The notes: a model not told the origin generated them from the letters alone. A DNA stretch of 64,000 nucleotides from Epibacterium sp. Ofav1-8 (GCF_022348185.1 NZ_JAKRFD010000001.1:434001-498000); one strand, 5' to 3'. Shown: positions 7,268-16,729, numbered from the stretch's first letter. Translations and numbers: made by a program.

Positions 7268-8104
7268 TCAACGGCAATCAGCATTCTGGTTCCAGCGACG
7301 CCTTTCGAAATGGCTTGGCGGCAGGCCTAGCCGCTTTTGAAATTGGGCCGTCATATGCGCATGTGATGCAAATCCGCATTTAATAGCGATGGCAGTCAAT
7401 GGCTCTGTCGAGTCTGCGAGCAAGGCGCGGGCGCGTGCAAGACGGCGATCAATGATATATTGCTGCGGGGACCGTCCGACCGCAGCGGTGAACGATCTGG
7501 TGAAGTAGCCGGGGGACAGGCCTATCGCATCGGCCAGCTCTGAAACGGTCAGACCACTACCGATCCTGTCCTCGATGAGATCATTGATACGGCGCATGCG
7601 AAATCCGGTCATGCAGCGTGCGTCGCTCGGAAGCGCTCCTGTCTTCTCCAGGTCCTGCGCGGCCCGGGTGGCAATCTCGCTTGCCAGAGCTTCGCACTCC
7701 AGAGGGTCCGCCTGGCCTGCACGCAGCATCTGGCGACGCAGGCTGAAGGCTGCCGAGACTGCCCGCCGGTCCACGCGGTCGCTGAAACGCTGGGCGTTGG
7801 CAAGTCGTCCTTCCGCGCCGGCGCCGGAGAGCCGCAGGTACTCACCACCAGAATCTGAGCAAGAAAAAACATCGCACCCAGCCGGGATCAGAGCCAGAGT
7901 GTTGGCCCCAGTTTCGAAATTTCGGCGTTTGTCGGAGGCAAATGCATGCGTCCCTTTCTGTGGGTCAAAAGCAAAACCCACGACGCATGAGCCGGGCGTA
8001 AAGGACACTTCGTATGCGCCCTGCGGCAGCAGTTCGATACTCCATTGCCCGGCATGCAAGCGCCTTGGGCCGTATTTCCGCCTAGGATTTTTTACACCAA
8101 CCAT
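7268..8104 (-). CDS. AraC-family transcriptional regulator
   Basis: This 278-residue protein has a variable N-terminal sensing domain (1-165) and a C-terminal AraC/XylS domain with two helix-turn-helix units: GLTVSELADAIGLSPGYFTR at about 185-204 and PLTAIAIKCGFASHAHMTAQ at about 233-253, ending in the typical KRLGLPPSHF. It is divergent from the threonine-dehydratase-like gene (131 bases apart), which with the exporter gene after it is the likely target. The ribosome site before the ATG is weak (AAGGCCCC). Confidence 0.9.
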   Translation of the reverse strand: MVGVKNPRRKYGPRRLHAGQWSIELLPQGAYEVSFTPGSCVVGFAFDPQKGTHAFASDKRRNFETGANTLALIPAGCDVFSCSDSGGEYLRLSGAGAEGRLANAQRFSDRVDRRAVSAAFSLRRQMLRAGQADPLECEALASEIATRAAQDLEKTGALPSDARCMTGFRMRRINDLIEDRIGSGLTVSELADAIGLSPGYFTRSFTAAVGRSPQQYIIDRRLARARALLADSTEPLTAIAIKCGFASHAHMTAQFQKRLGLPPSHFERRRWNQNADCR

Positions 8105-8235
8105 GGGGCCTTGATAGCGGAAAGCCGGACAACAAGCATCATCCAGAAGCCGCTTGACGATGTTTCCGTCAGATTTGTGAAAGCCAGCCCGGCGGTCGCC
8201 GGATACGCAGAGGCAAATTGAGAAGGAAACCGCAA

Positions 8236-9210
8236 ATGGAATTGTTCACACGCTCGGAACTCGATGAGGCTGCACAGATCGTGCAGGAAACCGTCCTGCC
8301 GACGCCGGCGTATTCCTGGCCGCTTCTTGCGCGCCGAACTGGGGCGGATGTTGTGGTCAAGCATGAGAACCACACCCCGACCGGTTCGTTCAAAGCGCGT
8401 GGCGGGCTTGTGTTCGTCGAAAACCTCCGGCGGCGGGGCGCTTTGCCGCAGGGTATTGTGACCGCGACGCGCGGGAACCACGGTCAATCCATCGCTATGG
8501 GGGCCGGCCGGGTTGGTATTCCGGCCGCCATTGTGGTGCCCGAGGGAAATTCGGTTGGCAAGAATGATGCAATGGCCGCATTCGGTGGCGAGGTCATCGT
8601 CGCAGGCTGCGACTTTGATGACAGCCGTGCCATCGCATTGGAACTGGCTGCGGAACGCGGCTACCAGTTCGTTCCCTCGTTTCATCGCGACCTTGTTGCG
8701 GGTGTCGCCACCTATGCTCTGGAGCTGTTTACAACTCACCCGGATCTGGATGTTGTGCTGGTCCCCATCGGTATGGGGTCGGGGATTTGTGGACTGATTT
8801 CTGTCCGGGACATGCTCGGACGAAAAACCGAGATCATTGGCGTGGTCGCCGAAGGGGCTGCGGCCATTTCGAAATCCTTCGAGGCCGGGAGGCCGGTGCC
8901 GACACTGACGGCCAGAACATTTGCCGATGGTGTGGCGTGCCGGGAGCCGCAACCTGAGGCGTTTAACATCATCAAATCTGGAGCGAGTGACGTCCTAAAA
9001 GTCAGTGATCGCGAAATCGCGGAAGCAATGCGCGCGCTGTACACCGATACGCATAATCTCGTTGAGGGGGCTGGTGCCGCGCCCCTTGCTGCATTGCTGA
9101 AGCACCAAAGCCGCTTCGCCGGAAAGAAGGTGGGGCTGATTCAAACCGGCGCAAATATCGACCTCCATGCATTCGCCGAGGTTCTCGATGGCCGCACGCC
9201 AGCGTGCTGA
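8236..9210 (+). CDS. PLP-dependent threonine/serine dehydratase-like enzyme
   Basis: This 324-residue fold-type II PLP enzyme carries the lysine motif PTGSFKARGG (Schiff-base Lys at about residue 53), the ATRGNHGQS substrate loop and the glycine-rich phosphate site PIGMGSGICG. Family members deaminate threonine, serine or hydroxyaspartate to keto acids and ammonia. It lacks the C-terminal ACT regulatory domains of biosynthetic IlvA, so a catabolic role fits. The start at 8236 has GAAGGAAACCG upstream; the TTG at 8218 is less likely. It is followed immediately by an amino-acid-exporter-type gene and controlled by the divergent AraC gene by inference. Confidence 0.88.
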   Translation: MELFTRSELDEAAQIVQETVLPTPAYSWPLLARRTGADVVVKHENHTPTGSFKARGGLVFVENLRRRGALPQGIVTATRGNHGQSIAMGAGRVGIPAAIVVPEGNSVGKNDAMAAFGGEVIVAGCDFDDSRAIALELAAERGYQFVPSFHRDLVAGVATYALELFTTHPDLDVVLVPIGMGSGICGLISVRDMLGRKTEIIGVVAEGAAAISKSFEAGRPVPTLTARTFADGVACREPQPEAFNIIKSGASDVLKVSDREIAEAMRALYTDTHNLVEGAGAAPLAALLKHQSRFAGKKVGLIQTGANIDLHAFAEVLDGRTPAC

Positions 9211-9221
9211 GGGGGACGACG

Positions 9222-10127
9222 ATGTCAAACTGCGATACGAGATCCCCGGCCAGCGCCTTTCTCCCCGCATTGGCGGCCATCGGTGCTGTCATAATCTGGG
9301 GGGCATCCCCAGCAGCAACGGCGATTGCCGCGCGCGATGTGCCGCCCGATCTCATCGGCGGATTAAGGACCATCCTCGGAGCACTTTTTCTGACCCCCTT
9401 AGCTGGCCGCTTTTGGTCCGCCTTGCCACGTGACCTGTCCGCACGAATAGAGCTTCTTGTCGGAGGGGTCGCGGGCTTTGCGGCCTATCCCGTGCTGCTA
9501 AGTATAGGCGTGGCGAATACTTCGGTCATGCACGCATCACTGATCCTCGCGTCAGCGCCGGTATTCACGGGTCTTGTCAGCTTTATCATCACCAGAAGCT
9601 GGCCTCGATCCATATGGTGGATCGGGGCGGCAATGGCGATCACCGGTGTTGGGATCTTGCTGCTCTATCGAGGGGCGCCAACAGCGTCGGCTGCATCGTC
9701 AAGCATCGCTGGTGATTTTACCGTTCTTTTGTCAGTGCTGTTTGCAAGCGTCGGCTACGTCTTTGGAGGCCGATCCTCAGGGCGGATCGGACAGTGGCCC
9801 ACGACCTTTTGGAGCCTGGTTGCGGGCTCGCTTGTCCTTCTCCCGTTCATCGGCCCACGTGCAATTGCATGGAACTGGACGGAGGTCAGTCACAGCAGTG
9901 TTCTGGCGCTCTTGTTCCTGGTCCTTCTGGTCACGGTGGTGGGTTATGTTCTGTGGTTCTGGGCGCTTGGCAAGGTCGGAGCAGGCAAGGTCGCCCCGCT
10001 GCAATTCGGACAACCCGTCGTGGGTGTGCTGCTGGCGGCTGTTCTGTTTGCGGAGCCGTTGACTTTTCCAATCGCGCTTTCGGCGGGGCTGACGATCCTT
10101 GGAGTTTGGGTCGCGCGTAGGGCGTGA
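9222..10127 (+). CDS. EamA/DMT-family transporter
   Basis: The product is 301 residues with about ten membrane helices in two EamA repeats (first from PALAAIGAVIIWGASPAATA, second from FTVLLSVLFASVGYVFGG). The conserved APVFTGLVSF and PVVGVLLAAVLFAEPLT segments are typical. DMT members export amino acids or other metabolites. The start at 9222 has GAGGGGGACGACG in front and lies 11 bases after the dehydratase stop, so the two form an operon; the exporter may handle the dehydratase substrate or product. Confidence 0.87.
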   Translation: MSNCDTRSPASAFLPALAAIGAVIIWGASPAATAIAARDVPPDLIGGLRTILGALFLTPLAGRFWSALPRDLSARIELLVGGVAGFAAYPVLLSIGVANTSVMHASLILASAPVFTGLVSFIITRSWPRSIWWIGAAMAITGVGILLLYRGAPTASAASSSIAGDFTVLLSVLFASVGYVFGGRSSGRIGQWPTTFWSLVAGSLVLLPFIGPRAIAWNWTEVSHSSVLALLFLVLLVTVVGYVLWFWALGKVGAGKVAPLQFGQPVVGVLLAAVLFAEPLTFPIALSAGLTILGVWVARRA

Positions 10128-10277
10128 ACTCGTACGCGCCTGGCGATTGTTAAATACACCGGAAAACTTGCCGGACATCAACGTGACCGGCTCCCCATCC
10201 TTGGTTCCGGGTTTTCCGGTTCCCGCAATGAAAGTCTCGGCACGGGGCAACCCGGGCCAAATAAAGAAAGGCAGATA

Positions 10278-10913
10278 ATGAAACTTGTCATTCTCGGCGC
10301 GAACGGACGCACTGGGGTACATGTGCTGCGTCGCGCACTTGATGAAGGCGCTCACATCACTGCTGTAGTCCGGTCCAAAGCAAAACGACCGGAGCTAAGG
10401 CATCACAGGTTGAAAGTCGTGGCCGGCGACCCTTGCGACCCGAAGTTTCTGACCGCGGTCTTCCGCGGTCAGGACGCGGTTATTTCAACTCTTGGCGGCA
10501 GACGTCCGACCAAGACTGCGACATCCATCTATTATCGATCAGCGAGCGCAATTGTCGAAGCGTCTCGGCAAACCGGTCTCAAAAAGGTCGTCGTCACGTC
10601 GAGTGCGCTTCTCTTTCCGCCCCGACGATGGATTGACCGCTTGTTGAAGATCGTGGTGCGCAGTGTTGTCACAAGCGCCAGCCTGATGGAGCAGATCCTG
10701 CAGGCCGCCGATCTTGACGTGACCATCGCGCGATGCGGTTTTCTAACCGACGCCGATGAGACGGAGTATCGTACGGTGAATGGGGCATTGCCCGAGGCAG
10801 GATCATCGGTTTCCCGTCGTAGTTTGGCTCATTTTCTTGTGGATGCCGTACAAGGGGCATCGTCTGGGCACATTGTGTGGGGCGTGTCAGCGCCCGCGAG
10901 GCCGGATGCATAG
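10278..10913 (+). CDS. NAD(P)H-binding atypical SDR (flavin-reductase/BLVRB-like)
   Basis: This 211-residue Rossmann protein has the glycine motif VILGANGRTGVHVLRRAL at residues 4-21, VVAGDPCDP, the AVISTLGG loop and KKVVVTSSALL, and lacks the classical Tyr-x3-Lys of SDRs. This is the NAD(P)H-binding 13 / biliverdin-reductase-B layout. The substrate is unknown. The start follows AAAGGCAG. It sits 150 bases after the exporter gene and may be transcribed separately. Confidence 0.83.
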   Translation: MKLVILGANGRTGVHVLRRALDEGAHITAVVRSKAKRPELRHHRLKVVAGDPCDPKFLTAVFRGQDAVISTLGGRRPTKTATSIYYRSASAIVEASRQTGLKKVVVTSSALLFPPRRWIDRLLKIVVRSVVTSASLMEQILQAADLDVTIARCGFLTDADETEYRTVNGALPEAGSSVSRRSLAHFLVDAVQGASSGHIVWGVSAPARPDA

Positions 10914-11441
10914 GCCACGGTTAAGGCTGGTTCGACATTCTGTCATGATAGGTTTGCTCTTTTTACACACTGGACCTGAGTACTGCACGCAGCGAAGACG
11001 CTCTTCCCGCCCAGCTTCGAATGCTGGTAGGGCGAAGTGCCATGCGGACCGTGTCCGCTTAGGGCTGGCTGATGTCATCTGGCGTCGGGCACGAGGTGCG
11101 GTATCCCTGCAACCCGATGCCGCGCCGCAAGTCCGGTGTGAGGCCATGACTACGGGTTACTGCGATCTGCACGAAAGTCCGAGAAACCCGAACGAGATCC
11201 GCCCTTCAAAAGGGGCAGATTCTTCTATCTGATGGTGTCTAGATGGAACTTATAAGTTCTTTCAATCCATTGCAGAGCATTGCGTGGATCGGTTGCGTAG
11301 ATTTGGGCTCCTCGCGCATTAACTCTGGCCAAAGTGCGAAGCCAAGATTTCATCAATGTCATGGGCCGCGCTTTCATTTCGAGGGGTCATCGGACTATTC
11401 TTTCTGGCGAAACAGAAGACAGGCCCCGCCACTGGCCCAGC
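10914..11441. other. Gene-free upstream region of the catabolic operon regulator
   Basis: No convincing gene is seen. A perfect 14-bp palindrome GAACTTATAAGTTC lies at 11247-11260, about 180 bases before the regulator start, and could be an operator. The long open frame that reaches back to 11334 adds no recognisable regulator sequence before residue 37. Confidence 0.4.
11247..11260. promoter_or_regulatory. 14-bp perfect palindrome, candidate operator
   Basis: GAACTTATAAGTTC is self-complementary throughout. It is AT-rich in a GC-rich setting and lies upstream of a regulator gene. Which protein binds it, if any, cannot be told. Confidence 0.35.
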
Positions 11442-12533
11442 ATGAAAATTAAGAGCAAGATGTCCAAGGACGCCGCAGTCAGGAACAAGCTAAAAAGAAA
11501 GATCGCCGAGGGGCAGCCCGGTGATCGGCTGCCGCGGGTGCGCGACTTGATGTCCGAGTTTGGCACCTCGCAGCGGGTCGTGGAACGGGTGCTAGCACCG
11601 CTGATCGAGGACGGTCAGATAACTGCTCGACCGGGCGCGGGGTTGCATATCGCCCAGCAGCCGGATGAAGCCGAAGCCGTCTTCAATGCCGATTGTCTGA
11701 TCCTTTACAGAGCCTCTGAAAGCCGTCTTGCCCGCAGGCTACTGGTGGAGCTTGTTAACCGCCTGCGGCGCAACGGCTACCGCGTGGAAATGAAAGCCTT
11801 CGTCGATGAGGCGGAGGGCGAAAGCTTTCTGGAACGTCAGGGGCGCTTTCGTTGCTGTCTTTTGCAGACCAATTTCGAGGTCGTCTCGGTCAGGTTCCTT
11901 GCGCGTATCCTTGATTGTGCCGATGCGCTCGTGGTCGATGGTGTGTCGCTGACGGGCATAGATGCCGATGTCATCGGAACCAACTGGCGCGAAGCGCTGT
12001 CGGTCGGATACCGGATGCTTCAGGATCGGGGGCATAGCCGGATCGGCTTTTTGACGTCGGCACATGACGCACGCCAGATCGCAATGGCACGGCGCGAATT
12101 TCTGCTGCTCAGCGGGTGGGAAGGCCCTGCACCGCATCCCCGTCTGCACACCGTAGCGGCGCTTCCGGGGTCCTATCGTCACTCGGACCTCGTCGGTGCC
12201 TTGCCCGAAAGCCCACCGGATGCCGCTGCATCGACCGCTTTGATCATCTGGGGGCTGGTCGAAGGGCGGCTGCTGGATGCTGCATTGCAAGAAAAGAACC
12301 TGAAACTGGGTGAGGATGTCAGCCTTTTGCTTCTGGGCAGCGTCGATGTTCCGTCCGAACATGTCAGCCGTTTTGACATCGTCGGCAATTCGGACCGCGA
12401 AAAACTCGATCTGTTCGAAACGGTTGTCACTGCGCGGATCAAGGGCAGCAAGGAACCGCCACGCACCCATTATCTGCCGATCTACACGGTCGTGAATGGT
12501 TCAATCCAACGGCACGATGCGACATTGGCCTGA
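11442..12533 (+). CDS. GntR-type winged-helix regulator with LacI-like sugar-binding domain
   Basis: This 363-residue protein joins an N-terminal GntR DNA-binding domain (about 8-70: LKRKIAEGQPGDRLPRVRDL, FGTSQRVVERVLAPLIEDG) to a C-terminal periplasmic-binding-protein-like domain of LacI type (VDGVSLTGIDADVIGTNWRE, RGHSRIGFLTSA, about 90-360). The ATG at 11442 is taken as start although its ribosome site is poor; an ATG at 11460 is an alternative. It stands at the head of a nine-gene sugar operon and is probably its ligand-responsive repressor. The following intergenic region has a 9-bp inverted repeat. Confidence 0.83.
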   Translation: MKIKSKMSKDAAVRNKLKRKIAEGQPGDRLPRVRDLMSEFGTSQRVVERVLAPLIEDGQITARPGAGLHIAQQPDEAEAVFNADCLILYRASESRLARRLLVELVNRLRRNGYRVEMKAFVDEAEGESFLERQGRFRCCLLQTNFEVVSVRFLARILDCADALVVDGVSLTGIDADVIGTNWREALSVGYRMLQDRGHSRIGFLTSAHDARQIAMARREFLLLSGWEGPAPHPRLHTVAALPGSYRHSDLVGALPESPPDAAASTALIIWGLVEGRLLDAALQEKNLKLGEDVSLLLLGSVDVPSEHVSRFDIVGNSDREKLDLFETVVTARIKGSKEPPRTHYLPIYTVVNGSIQRHDATLA

Positions 12534-12536
12534 AGG

Positions 12537-12574
12537 GTGAGTATAGCTATCGTTGTTGGGCTAATTATACTCAC
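12537..12574. promoter_or_regulatory. Inverted repeat before the catabolic operon, candidate operator
   Basis: GTGAGTATA (12537-12545) and TATACTCAC (12566-12574) form a perfect 9-bp inverted repeat around a 20-base centre, between the regulator stop and the first enzyme gene. No T-tract follows, so an operator is more likely than a terminator. Binding by the adjacent GntR/LacI-type regulator is inferred. Confidence 0.5.
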
Positions 12575-12610
12575 TTAGGCTCGCCCCAAGAAGACATACT
12601 GGGGGCTTTG

Positions 12611-13879
12611 ATGTCAAAATCGGATGACAGCTTTGGAATTGCCATCATCGGGGCCGGTGAGCGCGGCGTCTATTTCATCGGCAGCCGCATCGCCGAGGCC
12701 GCGCGCGATACGGGGCTGCGGGTAATCGGCGTGTTCGACCGTCTGGCCGACCGTGCCGAACTTGCCGCCGCGCACCTGAGTACGGTGTATAGGTCCGTCG
12801 GGTTGGACCACGAGGTTCGGGTCTTCGCGACGCTCGATGAAGCGACTGCGGATTCGGCGGTGGACCTTGCTATTGTGACAACCCACACTGACAGCCATCG
12901 TGAACCCGTCGAACGGGCGGTGGCCCACGGCAAGCGGGTCTACCTGGACAAGCCCATATCGGTGACGCTGAGCGATGCCGAGGAAATCGCAGTGGCCGAG
13001 CAGCGGTCGGGCCAGCCGATCATGATGGGGTTCACCCGTCGCTACGAACAGCCCTGGATCGAGTCCGTGCGTCTTGCCCATGGCGGGCGTATCGGCACCC
13101 CGCGCATGGTGTTGCTTCGGTCGGTCATTCCTTACACGCGCTATTTGCAGCTGTGGCATCGCAGCGGCGCGCGGTCGGGCGGTGCGCTGAATGACAAGGG
13201 ATCGCATCATTTCGACGTGCTCAACTGGATCGCTGATGGGGCCCAGCCTGTTCAGGTCTCGGCGACGGGTGGTGTGTCGGGTATCTTTACCCCCGATCCG
13301 ACCGCGGCCGCGCGCTGTAGCGAATGCGACCGCGATTGCCCCTATCGCCGCCACGAGACGCTGATCGACAAGTTCGAAGGCGTCGGCCGGGTTCCCAATG
13401 TCAGCTGGCAAACCGCAGAGGAGGTCCATGATCGCAACGACACCTGCGTCTATCATCCGGGTGCGGACATCGACGACCACGCCGTGGTCACTGTGCAATA
13501 CGACAGCGGCCTTGTCGCAACATTGTTCTTCGCAATCTTCGGTCCGTGGGCGACGGATCAGGAAACACTCGAAATCATTGGAGACAGTGGCCGTTTGCGG
13601 ATGGAGCGGCACAGCGGTGACATCGATCTCGTTGAACAGCATGGTCGCGCCCGTTCTATGGTGCACCATCCGAATCCTGATCGCAGCTCGTCTCATTACG
13701 GGGCTGATCGGGAATTGGTGCGCAAGCTTGAGCGGTTCCTGAAAGGCGAAACACCACCGGTGGGCGTGGCCGAAGGTGTGGACTCGCTGCGGCTGGTGAC
13801 GGCAGCGCAGATGAGCCTTGCCGAGGGCGGCCGCCCGGTTGACCCGCGCAAGCTGTCCGTGGCGGAGGTCGCGCAATGA
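12611..13879 (+). CDS. Gfo/Idh/MocA-family NAD(P)-dependent oxidoreductase
   Basis: This 422-residue protein has an N-terminal Rossmann fold (IAIIGAGERGVYFIGS, about 9-24), the family lysine motif as YLDKPISVTLSDAEEI (about 114), GFTRRYEQPW, and the active-site segment NDKGSHHFDVLNWIADG with the likely catalytic His. A cysteine cluster (CSECDRDC, about 235-242) may bind a metal or just be structural; similar loops occur in some relatives. Members oxidise sugars, or use NAD in glycoside cleavage (GH109-like). It is the first gene after the regulator and overlaps the next as ATGA. Confidence 0.87.
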   Translation: MSKSDDSFGIAIIGAGERGVYFIGSRIAEAARDTGLRVIGVFDRLADRAELAAAHLSTVYRSVGLDHEVRVFATLDEATADSAVDLAIVTTHTDSHREPVERAVAHGKRVYLDKPISVTLSDAEEIAVAEQRSGQPIMMGFTRRYEQPWIESVRLAHGGRIGTPRMVLLRSVIPYTRYLQLWHRSGARSGGALNDKGSHHFDVLNWIADGAQPVQVSATGGVSGIFTPDPTAAARCSECDRDCPYRRHETLIDKFEGVGRVPNVSWQTAEEVHDRNDTCVYHPGADIDDHAVVTVQYDSGLVATLFFAIFGPWATDQETLEIIGDSGRLRMERHSGDIDLVEQHGRARSMVHHPNPDRSSSHYGADRELVRKLERFLKGETPPVGVAEGVDSLRLVTAAQMSLAEGGRPVDPRKLSVAEVAQ

Positions 13880-15420
13880 TCAATGCCCCCCTGCCAGATC
13901 GCTTGTGCCCCCGTGCCACCTCGCTCGGTCTTGCCCCGTTCTACGGTGACATTCACAACCATTCCGACCTTTCCTATGGCCATGGTTCCTTCCCGGATGC
14001 GCTGATCAAGGCGGCGCTGCAGCTTGATTTCGTGTCGATCACGGGCCACGCTCATTGGCCGGACATGCCGGTGGGCGACCCTTCGGTCGCACATATCGTC
14101 GATTTCCACGTCAAAGGCTTTGCCAAGCTGCGCGCGGCCTGGCCCGGGCACTACGACAAATTGCGCAGGGCGGACCGGCCCGGTGCCTTCACCGTTTTCC
14201 CGGGATACGAGATTCATTCCGGCGCACACGGCGACTACACAATCGTGTTGGCGGATCTGGCGGACGGGCCACTGGAGCTGGCTGACGATCCGGCCGGGCT
14301 CAAGGCGGCGCTTTCGGCGCGTTACGGCGACAGGGCTCTCGCCTTTCCGCACCATATTGGCTACCGCACAGGCGCGCGGGGGATCAATTGGGCCACCTTC
14401 GACCCCGATCTGTCCTCTTTTGTCGAAATGTTCTCGATGCACGGCTGCGCTGAAGCGTCCGAGACCGAGCGCGGCTATCTTCATTCCATGGGGCCGGTAG
14501 ATGGACATTCAACCATGGCTTACGGGCTGGAGCAGGGGCACCAGTTCGGCATCATCGGTAACACCGACCACCACAGTGGCTTTCCCGGCTCCTACGGACA
14601 TGGCCGCATGGCGCTTTATGCCCCCGCACATGCCCGTGACACGTTCTGGGATGCGATGCGCGCGCGCCGGACCAATGCGCTAACCGGCGACCGTATCCAT
14701 CTATTGGCGCAGATCGGCGAAACGGTGCAGGGCGGCACGGTCACGGCTGGGTCTGACGCACAGTTGGCGATTGAGGCCGTGGCAGGCGGAGCCATCGACT
14801 GCATCGACGTGATCCGCAATGGGCAGCTTTCGCATCGCATCAGCCCCGCCATCACGCCATCACCCATCGACGCAGAAAGCGACGAGACCTTGATCCATCT
14901 GGAAATGGGCTGGGGCGCGCGGGGAATGCGGCACGACTGGGATGGTACACTCAGGCTCGAGGGCGGTGAGATCCGCGCGGTTGAGCCGCGCTTTCGCGGC
15001 CGCGAGATCGTCTCGCCACTCGAAGGCGAGGACAGTGGCCACGCGATTCCCACGATCCAATCGGACGGGCAACGCGTGACCTTCTCCGTCACCGCTGAAG
15101 CCAACCCCAACAATACCACTCCTGCGACGCAAGGCCTGATGCTGCGCGCCGCATTGTCCGGGGATGCGGTGATCCATGCGCGGCTGTGCGGGCAGGATAT
15201 CGCGATCCCTGCCGCGCGTCTGTTCGAGGGGGCCAAGTCGGGCAATTTGGGGGCAATCGATACCCCTGCCTGGCGGTTTCACCAGCTTGCTCGGGCGGAG
15301 CTTTGGCAATGGCAGGGCACTGTCCCGCTGGGGCGGCTGGATGCGGGCGACACGATCTATCTGCGGTTGCGACAGCAAAGCGGCCAGATGGCCTGGACCT
15401 CACCGATTTTCGTCAGGTGA
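13876..15420 (+). CDS. PHP-like metallohydrolase
   Basis: The 514-residue protein opens with a PHP-type metal-binding segment: YGDIHNHSDLSYGHG at about 24-38, DFVSITGHAHWPD at about 53-65, later FPGYEIH, AFPHHIGYR and GNTDHHSG, giving the spaced His/Asp/Glu set expected for a multinuclear metal centre. A beta-rich C-terminal half (about 300-514) has no motif I know. The family hydrolyses phosphate or other esters. It has no signal peptide and so acts in the cytosol. ATGA overlap with the Gfo/Idh gene argues that the two act together on the imported sugar. The true substrate is unknown. Confidence 0.75.
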   Translation: MINAPLPDRLCPRATSLGLAPFYGDIHNHSDLSYGHGSFPDALIKAALQLDFVSITGHAHWPDMPVGDPSVAHIVDFHVKGFAKLRAAWPGHYDKLRRADRPGAFTVFPGYEIHSGAHGDYTIVLADLADGPLELADDPAGLKAALSARYGDRALAFPHHIGYRTGARGINWATFDPDLSSFVEMFSMHGCAEASETERGYLHSMGPVDGHSTMAYGLEQGHQFGIIGNTDHHSGFPGSYGHGRMALYAPAHARDTFWDAMRARRTNALTGDRIHLLAQIGETVQGGTVTAGSDAQLAIEAVAGGAIDCIDVIRNGQLSHRISPAITPSPIDAESDETLIHLEMGWGARGMRHDWDGTLRLEGGEIRAVEPRFRGREIVSPLEGEDSGHAIPTIQSDGQRVTFSVTAEANPNNTTPATQGLMLRAALSGDAVIHARLCGQDIAIPAARLFEGAKSGNLGAIDTPAWRFHQLARAELWQWQGTVPLGRLDAGDTIYLRLRQQSGQMAWTSPIFVR

Positions 15421-15463
15421 AGGCAAAAAAAGACCAAGACCAAAATCATGACAGGAGGAAAAC

Positions 15464-16729
15464 ATGAAACACTTTAGAAATCTCATGACCGGGATCGCGA
15501 CAACGACGCTCTTGGCGACCGGTGCGATCGCAGAGGATCTGACGATTGTCCACGGCTCCGTTGGCCGAGACCAAGAGGTCCTGCGCGGACAACTTGATCG
15601 TTTCGAAGCGGAGACGGGTCATACTGTGACGATCGTCTCGATGCCGGAAAGCACAACCGATCAGTTCGGTCAGTATCGGCTCTGGCTTTCGGCACAATCG
15701 AGCGATATCGACGTCTACCGGCTTGATGTGATCTGGGCACCGCAGCTGGCGTCGCATTTCGTAGATTTAAAGCCTCATGTGGCTGATATCGTGGACGACT
15801 TTGTGCCCGCTGCGATCGAAAGCCAGACAGTGGATGGCAAGCTGGTCGCACTGCCGATGTTCCTTGGCGCGCCTGCGCTCTACTATCGGGCAGACCTTCT
15901 GGAGAAATACGACCAAGAGGTCCCGACCACTTGGCAGGAGCTGACCGAGGCGGCGCAGGTCGTCATGGATGGCGAACGGGCAGAGGGTAACACCGACATG
16001 TGGGGCTTCGTCTTTCAGGGCGCGGCTTACGAAGGCCTGACCTGCAATGCGCAGGAATGGATCAACAGCTCCGGCGGAGGCCGGATTGTCGAATTGGACG
16101 GGTCCATCAACATCAACAACCCGCAGGCCGCCGCGGCAATTGACCTTGCGGCCAGCTGGGTCGGCGGCATCGCCCCTGAGGGTGTTCTGAACTACAAGGA
16201 AGAAGACGCACGCGGTGTCTTTCAGTCTGGCAATGCGGTCTTCATGCGCAACTGGAACTACGCCTACGCACTCGCCGCAGGCGAAGATAGCCCGGTGCGC
16301 GACAGCTTCGCAGTGACGACGCTTCCATCCGGCGGTGAGGGCATGTCCTCGTCCGCGACGCTGGGGGGCTGGAATTTGGGGGTCTCGCGCTATTCCGAGA
16401 ACCAGGAAGCCGCGATCGAATTGGCGCGTTTCCTCACCAACTATGAAAACCAGAAGGAACGCGCGATCGTCACATCGCGTCCACCAACGCTGAATGCGGT
16501 CTACGAAGACGCTGAAGTGGCCGAGCAGCAGGAGTTCATCCCCCTCTGGAAGCCTGTGGTCGACAATGCCCTGCCGCGCCCATCGGCCGCGACACTGCGC
16601 AAATACAACGAAGTCTCGGCGGCGTTCTGGACAGCTGTTCACAACACCATGTCCGGCGATGGCGATGCGGCGACGAACCTGTCCCGCCTCGAGAACGAGC
16701 TGAAACGCCTGCGCGGGCCGCGCTGGTAA
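15464..16729 (+). CDS. ABC sugar transporter, periplasmic substrate-binding protein (family 1)
   Basis: This 421-residue protein has a signal peptide (residues 1-23, ending AIA) and the body of a carbohydrate-binding family 1 protein: QSSDIDVYRLDVIWAPQLAS, LVALPMFLGAPALYYRADLL, and VFMRNWNYAYALA. Members bind mono- or oligosaccharides and deliver them to a MalFGK-type importer, here encoded by the next three genes. AGGAGGAAAAC precedes the start. The ligand is not evident; the sulfatase at the operon end suggests a sulfated sugar. Confidence 0.93.
   Translation: MKHFRNLMTGIATTTLLATGAIAEDLTIVHGSVGRDQEVLRGQLDRFEAETGHTVTIVSMPESTTDQFGQYRLWLSAQSSDIDVYRLDVIWAPQLASHFVDLKPHVADIVDDFVPAAIESQTVDGKLVALPMFLGAPALYYRADLLEKYDQEVPTTWQELTEAAQVVMDGERAEGNTDMWGFVFQGAAYEGLTCNAQEWINSSGGGRIVELDGSININNPQAAAAIDLAASWVGGIAPEGVLNYKEEDARGVFQSGNAVFMRNWNYAYALAAGEDSPVRDSFAVTTLPSGGEGMSSSATLGGWNLGVSRYSENQEAAIELARFLTNYENQKERAIVTSRPPTLNAVYEDAEVAEQQEFIPLWKPVVDNALPRPSAATLRKYNEVSAAFWTAVHNTMSGDGDAATNLSRLENELKRLRGPRW

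Noticed and set aside
13318-13345. Cysteine cluster of the Gfo/Idh protein as an iron-sulfur site
   Set aside because: Similar Cys-containing loops occur in other Gfo/Idh relatives without known clusters, so it is noted but not claimed.
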